From positions 1 through 64,000 of the forward strand of contig CAIJLZ010000014.1 of the NCBI GenBank assembly GCA_903821605.1: a stretch of 64,000 bases of DNA, given 5' to 3'. Both the position numbers and the translations under genes were made by a program. The notes below the pieces were generated by a model. That model made no database searches. It saw nothing but the letters and a program-made list of their open reading frames with translations, and was not told the origin of the DNA. The DNA is from an uncultured Sphingomonadales bacterium. Its GTDB lineage: Bacteria > Pseudomonadota > Alphaproteobacteria > Sphingomonadales > Sphingomonadaceae. Below are positions 15,508 to 24,144 of this stretch, in pieces (positions within the stretch are counted from its first letter, which is position 1; every line of letters starts with the position of its first letter).

Positions 15508-15723
15508 GCGCAAATGTTATGCGCGTATCGCTTCAAGCTCTAGTGGCACGTGAGCTTGATGAACCCGTTTCCGACCGATTGGGCAGAACAAATGTTAGAT
15601 GCGAGGCACTTTCGATAATGGCCGGACTCTGATCGAACGCAAAAGCCGATGCCCGGAAATCTGTATGAATACAGTCTATTGCGGGCATTCACCGACGCGT
15701 CCGCAGGCAACAGCTTTGGAGAT
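15508..15723. other. Non-coding stretch inside the island right end
   Basis: About 215 bp between the SEC-C start and the right repeat. It must hold the SEC-C promoter. A short inverted repeat (CTGTATGAATACAG, 15660-15673) is visible but no gene. Confidence 0.4.
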
Positions 15724-15867
15724 AATCCGGGCTTAGAGAATGGATTTGGCGTTCCAGCCGCAGGGGCCGGTCAACAGCCCACTGCCATAACACTTGAATA
15801 TAACGGGCTTTTCGAGACCCATCTGGAATATAGAATGATTCCAATAGGATATGTGGCGGAGCGGGAG
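15724..15867. repeat. Right copy of the tRNA-Ser-flank direct repeat (candidate attR)
   Basis: This matches 118-261 over 144 bp without gaps. Its last 14 bp are the 3' end of the intact tRNA-Ser gene. It differs from the left copy at about 12 positions, so the duplication is either old or the two copies came from related but different genomes. Confidence 0.75.
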
Positions 15868-15944
15868 GGATTCGAACCCTCGATACGGTTTTGCCGTATA
15901 CTCACTTTCCAGGCGAGCGCCTTCGACCACTCGGCCACCGCTCC
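15854..15944 (-). tRNA. tRNA-Ser(GGA)
   Basis: The minus strand reads GGAGCGGTGGCCGAGTGG... with a 7-bp acceptor stem (GGAGCGG/CCGCTCC), discriminator G, an encoded CCA, a GGTTCGAATCC T-arm and a long variable arm (TATACGGCAAAACCGTAT) typical of class II serine tRNAs. The anticodon loop CTGGAAA gives anticodon GGA, for UCC and UCU codons. It lies at the right end of the island repeat, so it is the probable integration target and was kept intact. Confidence 0.96.
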
Positions 15945-16059
15945 GCATGCTCTGGTAAGGCCGTCCCTCTATCGTGGCACTGGGCGGGGCGCAACCGGAA
16001 ACAATGGAAATCGTAAGACTTGTCGCACTTGGGTGATTTGTCCCGGCGTGCGGGCGCTG

Positions 16060-16875
16060 TCAGCCGCGGGCGGCGGCGGCCATTTCGGCGTTGCGCTTGG
16101 CGGCGGCGGCCAGTGTTTCTGCCAGCAGGCGGAACAGGTCGCCATTCTCGTCGAGCCGGTTCATGCCCTCACGGGTTGATCCGCCGGGGCTGGCAACGCG
16201 GTCGGCCAGTTGGGCGGGGGATTCGTCGGCGCCCGCTGCCAGCAAGGCCGAACCCTCGACCGTCGCCAGCGCAAGCCGGGCAGCCTGATCGGCTGGCAGG
16301 CCAAGCGCTGCGCCTGCACGCGCCAAGCCATCGATGAAGCGGAAGACAAAGGCCGGGCCGCATCCGGACAGGGCCGTCACGGCATCGAACAGGCTTTCCG
16401 CCGAAATCCATTCGACCAGACCAAGCGGCCGCATCAATGCTTCGGCCCGGGCACGGATCACGGGATCGTCGGTGGTGCCATAGAGCGCCATCACGCCCTT
16501 GCCGATGGCGGCGGGGGTGTTCGGCATGACGCGGATGATCGTGCCCGCTGTCGGAAAGCGGCGGCGCAGGGCGTCGATTTCGACACCGGCCAGAATGGAG
16601 AGCAGGACGGTCTGTGGCCCCACCAGCGGCGCGACATCCGGGGCGACGGCATCAAGCTGCTGCGGCTTGACCGCGAGCAGGAGCAGATCGGCGGTTTCGC
16701 CTGCCAGTTCGCCCGCTGCGCGGACAATGCGCACGCCGGGGGCAGGGGGCTCGGCAAAGGGGTCGATGGCGGTGATCGCCGCTGGTGCTGCACCGTCTGC
16801 GATCCAGCCGCGCACCATCGCGCCGCCCATATTGCCGCAACCTACCAGCAGCACCTTGCCGAAATCGTCCGTCAT
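16060..16875 (-). CDS. proC: Pyrroline-5-carboxylate reductase
   Basis: ProC catalyses the last step of proline synthesis, NAD(P)H-dependent reduction of 1-pyrroline-5-carboxylate. The 271-residue protein has the N-terminal cofactor loop (VLLVGCGNMGGAMVRGW), the LLLAVKPQQ strand, MPNTPAAIGKG near the middle, SGCGPAFVFRFIDGL, and the C-terminal family signature VASPGGSTREGMN. Length is normal. It follows ybjN by 16 bp, so the two are probably co-transcribed. This is the first clearly chromosomal gene after the island boundary. Confidence 0.96.
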   Translation of the reverse strand: MTDDFGKVLLVGCGNMGGAMVRGWIADGAAPAAITAIDPFAEPPAPGVRIVRAAGELAGETADLLLLAVKPQQLDAVAPDVAPLVGPQTVLLSILAGVEIDALRRRFPTAGTIIRVMPNTPAAIGKGVMALYGTTDDPVIRARAEALMRPLGLVEWISAESLFDAVTALSGCGPAFVFRFIDGLARAGAALGLPADQAARLALATVEGSALLAAGADESPAQLADRVASPGGSTREGMNRLDENGDLFRLLAETLAAAAKRNAEMAAAARG

Positions 16876-16891
16876 TATGTCCCTGCTTTCC

Positions 16892-17401
16892 TCAAGCTTC
16901 GCCAGCGGTCTCGATCATCGAGGCGGTAATGGCCTCTTGCGGCGTCTTGCCGCCCCACAGCACGAATTGGAAGACCGGATAAAAGCGCTCGCATTCTTCG
17001 AGCGCGGTTTCGATCACCGTCTCCGCCTGTTCGACTGACATGCCCATTTCATGGGCCGGTTCAAGGATCACCGCATGGCGATAGACGATCAGGCCGGTCG
17101 CGTGCCACAGTTCGAAATGGCCGACCCAAAGCTGTTCGTTGACGAGGCTGACCGTCTCATGGACGAGCGCATATTGTTCGCTGTTGATGCGGATGTCGGG
17201 GAAACAGAGAAATTGGAGCGCCCGATCGTCATCACGACAGACCCCGCGCATCTCATAGCTGGTCCAGCTGCCCTGGACCGACGCAATAATTTCATCCTCG
17301 CCCTGCCGCTGGACCTGCCAGCCGAAAGCGGCAAAGCATTGGTCTAGGGCGTCGATGGGCCTACCCGTTTCGCGGGCGGCCTCGAACTCGTCGCTCATCA
17401 T
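16892..17401 (-). CDS. YbjN domain protein
   Basis: This 169-residue protein of the YbjN family (type III secretion chaperone-like fold) has a conserved core WTSYEMRGVCRDDDRALQFL and PVFQFVLWGGKTPQEAI near the C-terminus. E. coli YbjN affects motility and stress responses; the mechanism is unclear. I choose the tandem ATGATG at 17401/17398 (MMSDEFEAAR) rather than 17476, because the upstream extension is Pro/Gly-rich and not family-like. In sphingomonads it usually sits beside proC, as here. Confidence 0.87.
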   Translation of the reverse strand: MMSDEFEAARETGRPIDALDQCFAAFGWQVQRQGEDEIIASVQGSWTSYEMRGVCRDDDRALQFLCFPDIRINSEQYALVHETVSLVNEQLWVGHFELWHATGLIVYRHAVILEPAHEMGMSVEQAETVIETALEECERFYPVFQFVLWGGKTPQEAITASMIETAGEA

Positions 17402-17511
17402 GGGGGGAGCCTGCTCACAACTGCCCCGGTTTGACAAGGCCAAACCCGGCCCGCCGTGCCATTTAGCTGTGGACAAAGCGGGCCGTGTCAGGCGTGTCAG
17501 GGCGTTGAGGC

Positions 17512-17757
17512 TTAGCCTTTAGCGGCTTCAAGCGCGGCGATGCGCTGCTTGAGTGCGTCTGCTTCTTCGCGCGCGGCAACGGCGATGGCTTTGACGGCTT
17601 CGAACTCGTCACGGCTGACCATATCGAGCCCGCCCATCCATTCGCGCATCTTTTCCTTCATATTGCCCTCGGCCTCGCGTCCCATGCCGGCAAGCGTCCC
17701 GGCCGCGCCGTTGATCAGCTTGGAGATGTCTTCCAGAAACTTGTTTTCCGACTGCAT
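17512..17757 (-). CDS. ubiK: UbiK-family ubiquinone accessory factor (BMFP domain)
   Basis: This 81-residue protein belongs to the UbiK/YqiC membrane-fusogenic family. The N-terminal half is amphipathic (FLEDISKLINGAAGTLAGMG) and the C-terminal half is a coiled coil (DEFEAVKAIAVAAREEADAL then KQRIAALEA). UbiK promotes trimer-based coiled-coil assembly around the Ubi complex in ubiquinone synthesis. The ATG at 17757 (MQSENK) matches the family N-terminus. Confidence 0.88.
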   Translation of the reverse strand: MQSENKFLEDISKLINGAAGTLAGMGREAEGNMKEKMREWMGGLDMVSRDEFEAVKAIAVAAREEADALKQRIAALEAAKG

Positions 17758-17818
17758 GGCCCGGCCTTTCACGATGATGTGGTCATTGTTCCCTAGCGTG
17801 TCGGACTCATTGCCGGTG

Positions 17819-18382
17819 TCAGGGACGCACCACTTCTATTTGGGCGCTGAAGGTGCCGGGCGCAAGTTCTTCGGCGTTCGGATTAAGCTGGTCGAGCTGA
17901 AAATTGAGGGCGCCCGCAATCGTCAGCCACATAAGATAAGGGACCATCAGCCACGCCGCGAGTGGGCGGATGCGGCCAAAGGCAAAGGTCGTGGCATTGG
18001 CCAGCAGCCAGATCGCGCCGAGCAAGCCGAGCGCCAGGGTGATTTGATGCGCCGCGAAGAAAAGCGGCGACCAAGCGAGATTGGCGAGCAACTGCACCGC
18101 GAACAGGCCGAGCGCGGTGCCACGCCCGCGCGCGCCGCGCGCATGCAGGATCATCGCCAGCGCGAGGCCCATCAGCATGTACAAGACGGTCCAGGTCAGG
18201 CCGATGAACCAGCCCGGCGGCGTGATCTCGGGCTTTACCAATGCGGCGTACCATGCGTTTTGCTCGCCCGAATTGGCCAGTCGTCCCGACGCGATGCCGA
18301 GCAGCAAGATGGATGGGATGGTCACCAGCGCCCAGCGGACGAGCGACATGCGCAACTGTGTTGTCGAGGCAATTCCACTCAT
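17819..18382 (-). CDS. tspO: TspO/MBR family protein
   Basis: This tryptophan-rich sensory/translocator protein has five predicted membrane helices. Family marks are NAWYAALVKPEITPPGWFIG then LTWTVLYMLMGLA, ANLAWSPLFFAAHQ and the last-helix MVPYLMWLTIAGALN. TspO binds tetrapyrroles and in alphaproteobacteria tunes porphyrin or stress responses. I prefer the ATG at 18382 (MSGIASTTQL) to 18439; even so it is about 25 residues longer than a minimal TspO. Confidence 0.93.
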   Translation of the reverse strand: MSGIASTTQLRMSLVRWALVTIPSILLLGIASGRLANSGEQNAWYAALVKPEITPPGWFIGLTWTVLYMLMGLALAMILHARGARGRGTALGLFAVQLLANLAWSPLFFAAHQITLALGLLGAIWLLANATTFAFGRIRPLAAWLMVPYLMWLTIAGALNFQLDQLNPNAEELAPGTFSAQIEVVRP

Positions 18383-18599
18383 GTTGTTGTCCGTTCTTCC
18401 AATGACCCGCCCGATGTTCGCGGCGGGCGTGACGATCAAGGTGATGGTTGCGATCCTAGCCGGGGATTGGCGCTTGGCAATTGCTGGCGGCGGATGAAAA
18501 TGGCGATGACGCTTGGGAAGTCCGCCTTAAGGGCGGCGCTTGGGCCGTTTAGGGCCAGCGACTAGTCTAATTTAAATTAAAATTTAAACCATATAGATG

Positions 18600-18741
18600 T
18601 CGATTTTATTCAAAAAATGACAAATCATCCAATACCGACTCTGCGTGCTTCGGTTACCAAAGGGTCGCGACCCGAAGGGATTTCCGCGAGGAACCCTTTT
18701 CCTGTGGCTTGGCTAGTTCGCTGGCCAAGCCACTTTTTTTT
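18600..18741 (+). ncRNA. Candidate structured small RNA
   Basis: No plus-strand gene lies between the divergent tspO and the AraC gene, yet the region ends in a very strong plus-strand terminator. Just before it is a second hairpin with arms AAGGG/CCCTT and TTCC/GGAA capped by a GCGA (GNRA) tetraloop, and a third possible pairing CTTCGG/CCGAAG (18648/18672). An AT-rich promoter-like patch (TTTAAATTAAAATTTAAACC and CATATAGAT) lies at about 18570-18600. Together these indicate a transcript of about 100-140 nt. I do not recognise the family, and the 5' end is a guess. Confidence 0.62.
18704..18741 (+). terminator. Intrinsic terminator with UUCG tetraloop
   Basis: GTGGCTTGGCTAG - TTCG - CTGGCCAAGCCAC forms a 13-bp stem (one G-U pair) closed by a UUCG tetraloop and followed by eight T residues. 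It is the strongest terminator in the window and serves no annotated plus-strand gene. Confidence 0.92.
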
Positions 18742-18843
18742 GTCATCTGCTTGCGTTAGGATCCCGACCATCGCTGCCCGATGATCGCGGCATAAGCGTG
18801 AGATGGGCGGGGCTGCGCCCTGAAACAGGCTGGCCGCAGGCGT

Positions 18844-19728
18844 GTGTCGGGACGTGGCTTGAAAAGCGTCTGGGGGATCGGAAACGTGCTGTCGCTGAAC
18901 TATGTGCCACCGCCTGCTGACCTATCGGAATTCCTGACTGCTTTTTACCTCTTTTCTGCGGATGAAGCCGAATTGAACGAGTTGGAACGTGCCGATGTGG
19001 CGCAGTTCCGGCTGGTGCTGGCGGGCGAGGGGTTTCTCGAATTTCCTGATGGCACACGTTATGCGTTCACGCCTTGTAGCCTGATCGGTCCGCGCACCAT
19101 GGCATCGCGAATCGTCGCCCATGGGCCAATCCGGGTATTTGGTGCGGGCTTGCTTGCTCCCGGTTGGGCGACGCTGACCGGGCTGGATGCGACCGCTTAT
19201 ACCAATAAGATGGTCGATGGGGTGGCCCTGATGGGGCCGCAAGTGCTGGACATGCATCGCGCCGTGCTGGAGGCAGATAATCTTGATCAGATGGCGGAGA
19301 TCGGCATCACCTTCGCCCGGGGGCTTCGTCGCCAGGCCGATGGGGTGCCCTTATGGTTCACCCGCGCGGTTGACCGCTGGCTGACGAGCGGCCCCAAGCC
19401 GGTGATTGCCGAATTGATAGCGGATACGGGCTTGACCCGTCGCCAGATCGATAAGCTGACGAAGCAGCTTTATGGATCAACGCCGGGGCTGCTGGTGCGC
19501 AAATATCGCGCTTTACGAACCGCGAACGCGCTCGCGCGGGGGGATGCGCAATGGCAGAATCTCGCCGCAGAGAGCTATTATGATCAGTCGCATCTGATCC
19601 GGGAATTGAAGGAATTTACCGGCATCACCCCGCGGGCGATTCAGGAAGAAGGGGCGCGGCTCAGCCGACTGACTTTCGGCAGGGCGGCGCTGGCAGGCAA
19701 GATTTCGCCACTGGTTTCGGATAGCTGA
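18844..19728 (+). CDS. AraC-family transcriptional regulator (copy 1)
   Basis: This 294-residue regulator has a diverged N-terminal sensing domain (LNYVPPPADLSEFLTAFYLF) and a C-terminal AraC-type double HTH (LIADTGLTRRQIDKLTKQLY near 200-219; YYDQSHLIRELKEFTGITPR near 254-273). The ligand is unknown. Its stop overlaps the start of a second, clearly paralogous regulator by ATGA, so the pair is co-translated. The start is uncertain, because several in-frame candidates precede the conserved LNYVPPP segment. Confidence 0.85.
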   Translation: MSGRGLKSVWGIGNVLSLNYVPPPADLSEFLTAFYLFSADEAELNELERADVAQFRLVLAGEGFLEFPDGTRYAFTPCSLIGPRTMASRIVAHGPIRVFGAGLLAPGWATLTGLDATAYTNKMVDGVALMGPQVLDMHRAVLEADNLDQMAEIGITFARGLRRQADGVPLWFTRAVDRWLTSGPKPVIAELIADTGLTRRQIDKLTKQLYGSTPGLLVRKYRALRTANALARGDAQWQNLAAESYYDQSHLIRELKEFTGITPRAIQEEGARLSRLTFGRAALAGKISPLVSDS

Positions 19729-20564
19729 TGACGCATGCACTGGAGATGATCCCCGCCCATCCGGGGCTGCATCCCGCGATCACCTATTATTATCGTTTGC
19801 GCCTGTCCTACTCGGTGATCGACGAATGGCTGCTGGCCGATAGTGGCCATTTGTGGTTTTTCGTCTCGGGTGGCGAAGGTTATATCGACTGGCGGCAGGG
19901 CGAACGCCTATTCGCATGCCCGGCGATGTGCACCGGGCCGCTCAGCCATAGTGCTCGGATGCGATTGAGCGGGCCGATGGAATATGTCGGCATTCCGCTC
20001 ACCCCCGAGGCATGGGGGCGGCTGCTGCGCGAAGATGCCGAGGCATATGTCGATACGGCGGTCGACGCGCGTTTGGTGCTGGGCGACATGATGGAGGAAA
20101 TGGCGGCCGCGGTGCGGGCGGCGGTCGGTATGCGCAACCTCGCTGATCGGCTTGATGCCCTGTTGCTCCCCCGGTTGCGACCGATGCCCGAGGCGCATCG
20201 TGCAGTCTTGGGGGCGATCAGGACATGGCTGAACGCGCGGATGTTTCCGCATGTTGACGAGCTTTACGCCCATTGCCGCCTGTCGTCGCGTCAGGTGATG
20301 CGCATTGCCAAGCGTTATTACGGCGCGCCGCCCAAGCTGCTGGCGCGCAAATATGGGGCGCTACGCACCGCGTCTGCCATCGTTGCCGATCAAGGCCGCC
20401 CGCCGACCGAGGCGGTCGAGCATTATGCGGACCAGTCGCACATGACGCGCGACCTCCGCCAATTTACCGGGCAAACGCCGCGCGGCTTGCGGACGCGCAG
20501 CAGCCCGCTGGCACGTCAGGCCTTGAGCCTTGGCAATTTTCCAGAAATCATCCCCTATGCTTGA
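19728..20564 (+). CDS. AraC-family transcriptional regulator (copy 2)
   Basis: This 278-residue protein shares the plan and many motifs of the preceding gene: HPAITYYYRLRLSYS at the N-terminus, LSSRQVMRIAKRYYGAPPKL then LARKYGALRTASA, and HYADQSHMTRDLRQFTGQTP in the second HTH. The two look like an old tandem duplication. The ATG at 19728 overlaps the previous stop. No target operon is obvious; the next gene starts the suf operon about 70 bp downstream, but that unit has its own regulator. Confidence 0.85.
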   Translation: MTHALEMIPAHPGLHPAITYYYRLRLSYSVIDEWLLADSGHLWFFVSGGEGYIDWRQGERLFACPAMCTGPLSHSARMRLSGPMEYVGIPLTPEAWGRLLREDAEAYVDTAVDARLVLGDMMEEMAAAVRAAVGMRNLADRLDALLLPRLRPMPEAHRAVLGAIRTWLNARMFPHVDELYAHCRLSSRQVMRIAKRYYGAPPKLLARKYGALRTASAIVADQGRPPTEAVEHYADQSHMTRDLRQFTGQTPRGLRTRSSPLARQALSLGNFPEIIPYA

Positions 20565-20631
20565 TTTCGGGCGCTACTGGTGCGATAACAAACCGGATTG
20601 AATTTGTCTGATTTAAGGATTCGCCCGTTTC

Positions 20632-21072
20632 ATGCGCCTGTCTTCCCTTGCAGACTATGCTGTCGTGATGATGTCCACGGCCGCCCGCCATTGCGGGGCC
20701 GGGGTCGATCCGCTGACCGGCGAGAAGCGCAAGCGCATCAACGCGGCGCAGCTGGCCGAGGAAACCGGCATCCCCTTGCCGACGGTGCAGAAGCTGGTGA
20801 GCAAGCTCTCGGCGGCGGGCTTGCTCTCGTCGGTGCGCGGTGCGGGCGGCGGCTTCCGGCTGGCGCGGCCGCCGGCAGCGGTGTCGCTGGCCGATATTAT
20901 CGAGGCGGTCGAAGGGCCGATTGCGATGACCTCCTGCGTCGAAACGGGCAAGCATGACTGCGGCATGGAAGGAACTTGCCGGGTCCAGTCGCATTGGCCC
21001 GTCGTCAATGATGCGGTGCGCGGTGCATTGGCCAAGGTGCCGCTGACGCAACTGGTGGAGACACGCCGATGA
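20632..21072 (+). CDS. Rrf2-family SUF operon regulator
   Basis: This 146-residue Rrf2/IscR-type repressor of the SUF system has the N-terminal [20 protein letters not shown], a winged HTH ([20 protein letters not shown] then [20 protein letters not shown]), and three conserved cysteines in [15 protein letters not shown] for an Fe-S cluster. It senses Fe-S status and probably represses its own operon. Its stop overlaps sufB (ATGA at 21069), so regulator and scaffold are co-translated. The annotation SUF system Fe-S cluster assembly regulator fits; the name SufR is used inconsistently, so the symbol is left empty. Confidence 0.92.
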   Translation: MRLSSLADYAVVMMSTAARHCGAGVDPLTGEKRKRINAAQLAEETGIPLPTVQKLVSKLSAAGLLSSVRGAGGGFRLARPPAAVSLADIIEAVEGPIAMTSCVETGKHDCGMEGTCRVQSHWPVVNDAVRGALAKVPLTQLVETRR

Positions 21073-22535
21073 CGAAGAATGCTGAAGCCGTGGCAGCGGC
21101 CAACAAGGTCTCCGATTATGAATGGGGCTTTTCCTCTGACATCGAGCAGGAGTTCGCGCCCAAGGGGTTGAGCGAGGATACGGTTCGCTTCATCTCGGCC
21201 AAGAAGAACGAGCCGGAATGGATGCTCGAATGGCGGTTGAAGGCCTATCGCCATTGGCTGACGATGGAGACGCCGGAATGGGCCAAGCTCAACGTGCCGC
21301 CGATTGATTATCAGGACGCCTATTATTACGCCGCGCCCAAGCCGAAGAAGCTGCTGGAGAGCCTTGATGAGGTCGATCCGGAAATTTTGCGCGTTTATGA
21401 AAAGCTTGGCATTCCGCTGGAGGAGCAAAAAGTGCTCGCCGGGGTTGAAGGCGCGCGCCGGGTCGCGGTCGATGCGGTGTTCGATTCTGTTTCGGTAGCC
21501 ACCACCTTCCGCAAGGAGCTGGAAGCGGCGGGCGTCATTTTCCGTTCGATTTCCGAAGCGATCCGCGAATATCCGGAACTGGTCAAAAAGTGGCTCGGCA
21601 AGGTCGTGCCGATGCACGATAATTATTTCGCGACGCTCAACTGCGCGGTCTTTTCGGACGGCACCTTTGTGTACATCCCGGAAGGGGTGCGCTGCCCGAT
21701 GGAGCTGTCCACCTATTTCCGCATCAATGCCGAGAATACCGGCCAGTTTGAACGCACGCTGATCGTGGCCGACAAGGGCAGCTATGTCTCCTATCTGGAG
21801 GGCTGCACCGCCCCGCAGCGCGACGAGAATCAGCTGCACGCGGCGGTGGTCGAATTGGTTGTGCTGGATGATGCCGAGATCAAATATTCGACCGTCCAGA
21901 ACTGGTATCCGGGCGACGCCGAGGGCAAGGGCGGCATCTATAATTTCGTGACTAAGCGCGCGCTCTGCCAAGGCAAGAATTCCAAGGTGAGTTGGACTCA
22001 GGTCGAAACCGGCTCTGCCGTGACGTGGAAATATCCAAGTTGCGTGCTGAACGGCGAAAATTCGGTCGGCGAATTCTACTCCGTCGCCGTCACCAACAAT
22101 TATCAGCAGGCCGATACCGGCACCAAGATGATCCACAACGGCAAGAACAGCCGCTCGACGATTGTCTCCAAGGGCATCAGCGCGGGTAAATCGAGCGGCA
22201 CCTATCGTGGCCTCGTCAAGGTCGCGGCCAATGCCGATCATGTCCGTAACTTCACCCAGTGCGACAGCCTGTTGCTTGGCGATCAATGCGGGGCGCACAC
22301 CGTGCCCTATATCGAGGTGAAAAACCCGACCGCGCAGATCGAGCATGAAGCGACGACCAGCAAGATTTCCGACGATCAGCTATTCTATGCGATGCAGCGT
22401 GGGCTTGATCAGGAACAGTCGGTGGCGCTGATCGTCAACGGCTTTGCCAAGGAAGTATTGCAGCAACTGCCGATGGAGTTCGCCGTCGAGGCGCAGAAGC
22501 TGCTCGGCATTTCGCTGGAAGGGAGCGTGGGTTAA
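21069..22535 (+). CDS. sufB: Fe-S cluster assembly scaffold SufB
   Basis: SufB is the scaffold of the SufBC2D complex that builds [4Fe-4S] clusters. The 488-residue protein has the N-terminal [20 protein letters not shown], the SufB core [40 protein letters not shown], and the C-terminal [20 protein letters not shown] with the acceptor cysteine region and the [15 protein letters not shown] motif. Length is normal. The large 563-residue antisense ORF here is a frame shadow. Confidence 0.97.
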   Translation: MTKNAEAVAAANKVSDYEWGFSSDIEQEFAPKGLSEDTVRFISAKKNEPEWMLEWRLKAYRHWLTMETPEWAKLNVPPIDYQDAYYYAAPKPKKLLESLDEVDPEILRVYEKLGIPLEEQKVLAGVEGARRVAVDAVFDSVSVATTFRKELEAAGVIFRSISEAIREYPELVKKWLGKVVPMHDNYFATLNCAVFSDGTFVYIPEGVRCPMELSTYFRINAENTGQFERTLIVADKGSYVSYLEGCTAPQRDENQLHAAVVELVVLDDAEIKYSTVQNWYPGDAEGKGGIYNFVTKRALCQGKNSKVSWTQVETGSAVTWKYPSCVLNGENSVGEFYSVAVTNNYQQADTGTKMIHNGKNSRSTIVSKGISAGKSSGTYRGLVKVAANADHVRNFTQCDSLLLGDQCGAHTVPYIEVKNPTAQIEHEATTSKISDDQLFYAMQRGLDQEQSVALIVNGFAKEVLQQLPMEFAVEAQKLLGISLEGSVG

Positions 22536-22610
22536 TGATGCTCGCTTTCCTCCATGTTCATTACGGCCGGGATCATCTGGATGCCCGCCTGTCCGGGAAT
22601 GTTGCCTGAT
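22536..22610. repeat. REP-like element between sufB and sufC
   Basis: This 75-bp spacer contains ATCTGGATGCCCGCCTGTCC and GGGAATG, a GC-rich imperfect palindrome. It resembles common extragenic palindromes of sphingomonads (CATCTGG...CCCGCCTG...CGGG). Neighbouring suf genes are otherwise tightly packed, so this is probably an inserted, partly decayed REP unit. Confidence 0.4.
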
Positions 22611-23354
22611 ATGTTGAAGATCGAAAACCTCCACGCGACTGTCGCCGACAAGGAAATTCTCAAGGGCTTGTCGCTTGAGATCAACGCCGGTGAAATCCAT
22701 GCGATCATGGGGCCGAATGGCGCGGGTAAATCGACGCTGACCTACACGCTCGGCGGCCGTCCGGGCTATGAGGTGACGTCCGGCACCGCCACTTTTGACG
22801 GGCGCGACCTGTTCGATATGGCGCCGAATGAACGGGCTGCTGCCGGGCTGTTCCTCGGCTTCCAATATCCGGTCGAAATTCCGGGCGTTTCCAACGTCCA
22901 GTTCCTGCGCGAGGCATTGAACGCCCAGCGCAAGTGGCGCGGTGAAGAGCCGCTATCGGGCGGTGACTTTCTCAAGCGTGCGCGCACCCAGGCGGATGCC
23001 ATGGGGATGCACATGGATATGATGAAGCGGCCGGTCAATGTCGGCTTTTCGGGTGGCGAAAAGAAGCGCAACGAGATGGTCCAGATGGGCATTCTCGATC
23101 CGAAGCTCGCGATCCTTGATGAGACGGACTCGGGGCTCGACATCGACGCGCTGCGCGTGGTCGGCGACGGCATCAACCGCATCATGCGCAAGCCGGACAA
23201 AGCGGTGCTCCTGATTACGCACTATCAGCGCCTGCTTGATTATGTGCAGCCGGACTTTGTCCATGTGCTGGCGGCTGGCCGGATCGTGAAGTCAGGCGGG
23301 CCGGAACTCGCGCTTGAACTCGAACGCGAAGGCTATGCGGAGATTGCCGCGTGA
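22611..23354 (+). CDS. sufC: Fe-S assembly ATPase SufC
   Basis: SufC is the ABC-type ATPase of the SufBC2D scaffold. The 247-residue protein has Walker A (IMGPNGAGKSTL), the Q-loop LGFQYPVEIPG, the signature NVGFSGGEKKRNE, Walker B KLAILDETDSGLD and the H-loop LLITHYQRLL. The ATG at 22611 (MLKIENLHATVADKEILKGL) is the family start; the track start at 22554 runs through the REP-like spacer. Confidence 0.97.
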   Translation: MLKIENLHATVADKEILKGLSLEINAGEIHAIMGPNGAGKSTLTYTLGGRPGYEVTSGTATFDGRDLFDMAPNERAAAGLFLGFQYPVEIPGVSNVQFLREALNAQRKWRGEEPLSGGDFLKRARTQADAMGMHMDMMKRPVNVGFSGGEKKRNEMVQMGILDPKLAILDETDSGLDIDALRVVGDGINRIMRKPDKAVLLITHYQRLLDYVQPDFVHVLAAGRIVKSGGPELALELEREGYAEIAA

Positions 23355-23403
23355 TGGCGTGCAACCGTCTTTGTCACCCCGCGCATGCAGTTGGGGGGAG
23401 GCG

Positions 23404-24144
23404 ATGAGCGCCTTGCCAACCCGTCGGGATGAGGCATGGCGCTACGCCGACCTCCAAGCCGTGGCCAAGCTCTGGCCGCTTGCGGCACCGGAGCAGCTTG
23501 TGCTGGCCGAGGGCGAGGCGGCGACGCGCCATCTCGTGCTCGACACGGATGCGGGCGCGGCCGATATTCGCCAGATCACGATCAACCTTGCCAAAGGGGC
23601 GAAATTCTCGTTCCAACTGCTGGTCATGGGTGGCCACTATGGCCGGGTCGAACTCGATGTGACGCTGCATGAAGGGGCGGACTTTGATCTTGGCGCGGTG
23701 ATCCTTGGCAATGGCGATCAGACGCTGGAGATCATCACCACCGTCACCCATGCCGAACCCAACGCCACCAGCAATCAGGTGATCCGCGCCGTGCTGGCTG
23801 AGCGTTCGACCGGCACCTATCTGGGCAAGGTTGCGGTGGCCCGTGGGGCGCAGAAGACCGACAGCGCGCAGTCGTTCAAGGCGATGTTGATCGACCGCAC
23901 CGCGACCGCCAATGCCAAGCCGGAACTGGAAATCTTCGCCGATGATGTGAAGTGCGCCCATGGTGCAGCGATTGGCGAATTGGACGCGATGAGCCTGTTC
24001 TATCTGGAATCGCGCGGCCTGACCCCGGCTGATGCCAAGCGACTGATGTTGCAGGCCTTTGTCGCGGGTGTGTTCGATGGCGCAGCGGCGGAGGACGTGC
24101 TTCAGGCGGCGGCCTTGCAGAAGCTGGGGGAGATGGTGCGATGA
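23404..24144 (+). CDS. sufD: Fe-S assembly protein SufD
   Basis: SufD is the SufB paralogue in the SufBC2D complex, needed for iron entry. The 246-residue form is short compared with about 420 in E. coli, lacking much of the N-terminal domain. It begins MSALPTRRDEAWRYADLQAV (the RxEAWRYxD motif) and ends with the SufB/D core SAQSFKAMLIDRTATANAKP and CAHGAAIGELDAMSLFYLES. Short SufDs are usual in sphingomonads as far as I recall. The ATG at 23404 follows GGGGGGAGGCG; it stops where sufS starts (ATGA). Confidence 0.93.
   Translation: MSALPTRRDEAWRYADLQAVAKLWPLAAPEQLVLAEGEAATRHLVLDTDAGAADIRQITINLAKGAKFSFQLLVMGGHYGRVELDVTLHEGADFDLGAVILGNGDQTLEIITTVTHAEPNATSNQVIRAVLAERSTGTYLGKVAVARGAQKTDSAQSFKAMLIDRTATANAKPELEIFADDVKCAHGAAIGELDAMSLFYLESRGLTPADAKRLMLQAFVAGVFDGAAAEDVLQAAALQKLGEMVR

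Noticed and set aside
15649-16179. 176-residue plus-strand ORF containing VAEREGFEPS, and the antisense 15733-15948 ORF with RGFESLPLRH
   Set aside because: Both cross the tRNA-Ser gene and are common annotation artefacts; they are not conserved proteins.
20655-22346. 563-residue minus-strand ORF opposite sufB
   Set aside because: It is a long shadow frame over sufB and its regulator, with His/Arg-rich composition and no recognisable motif.
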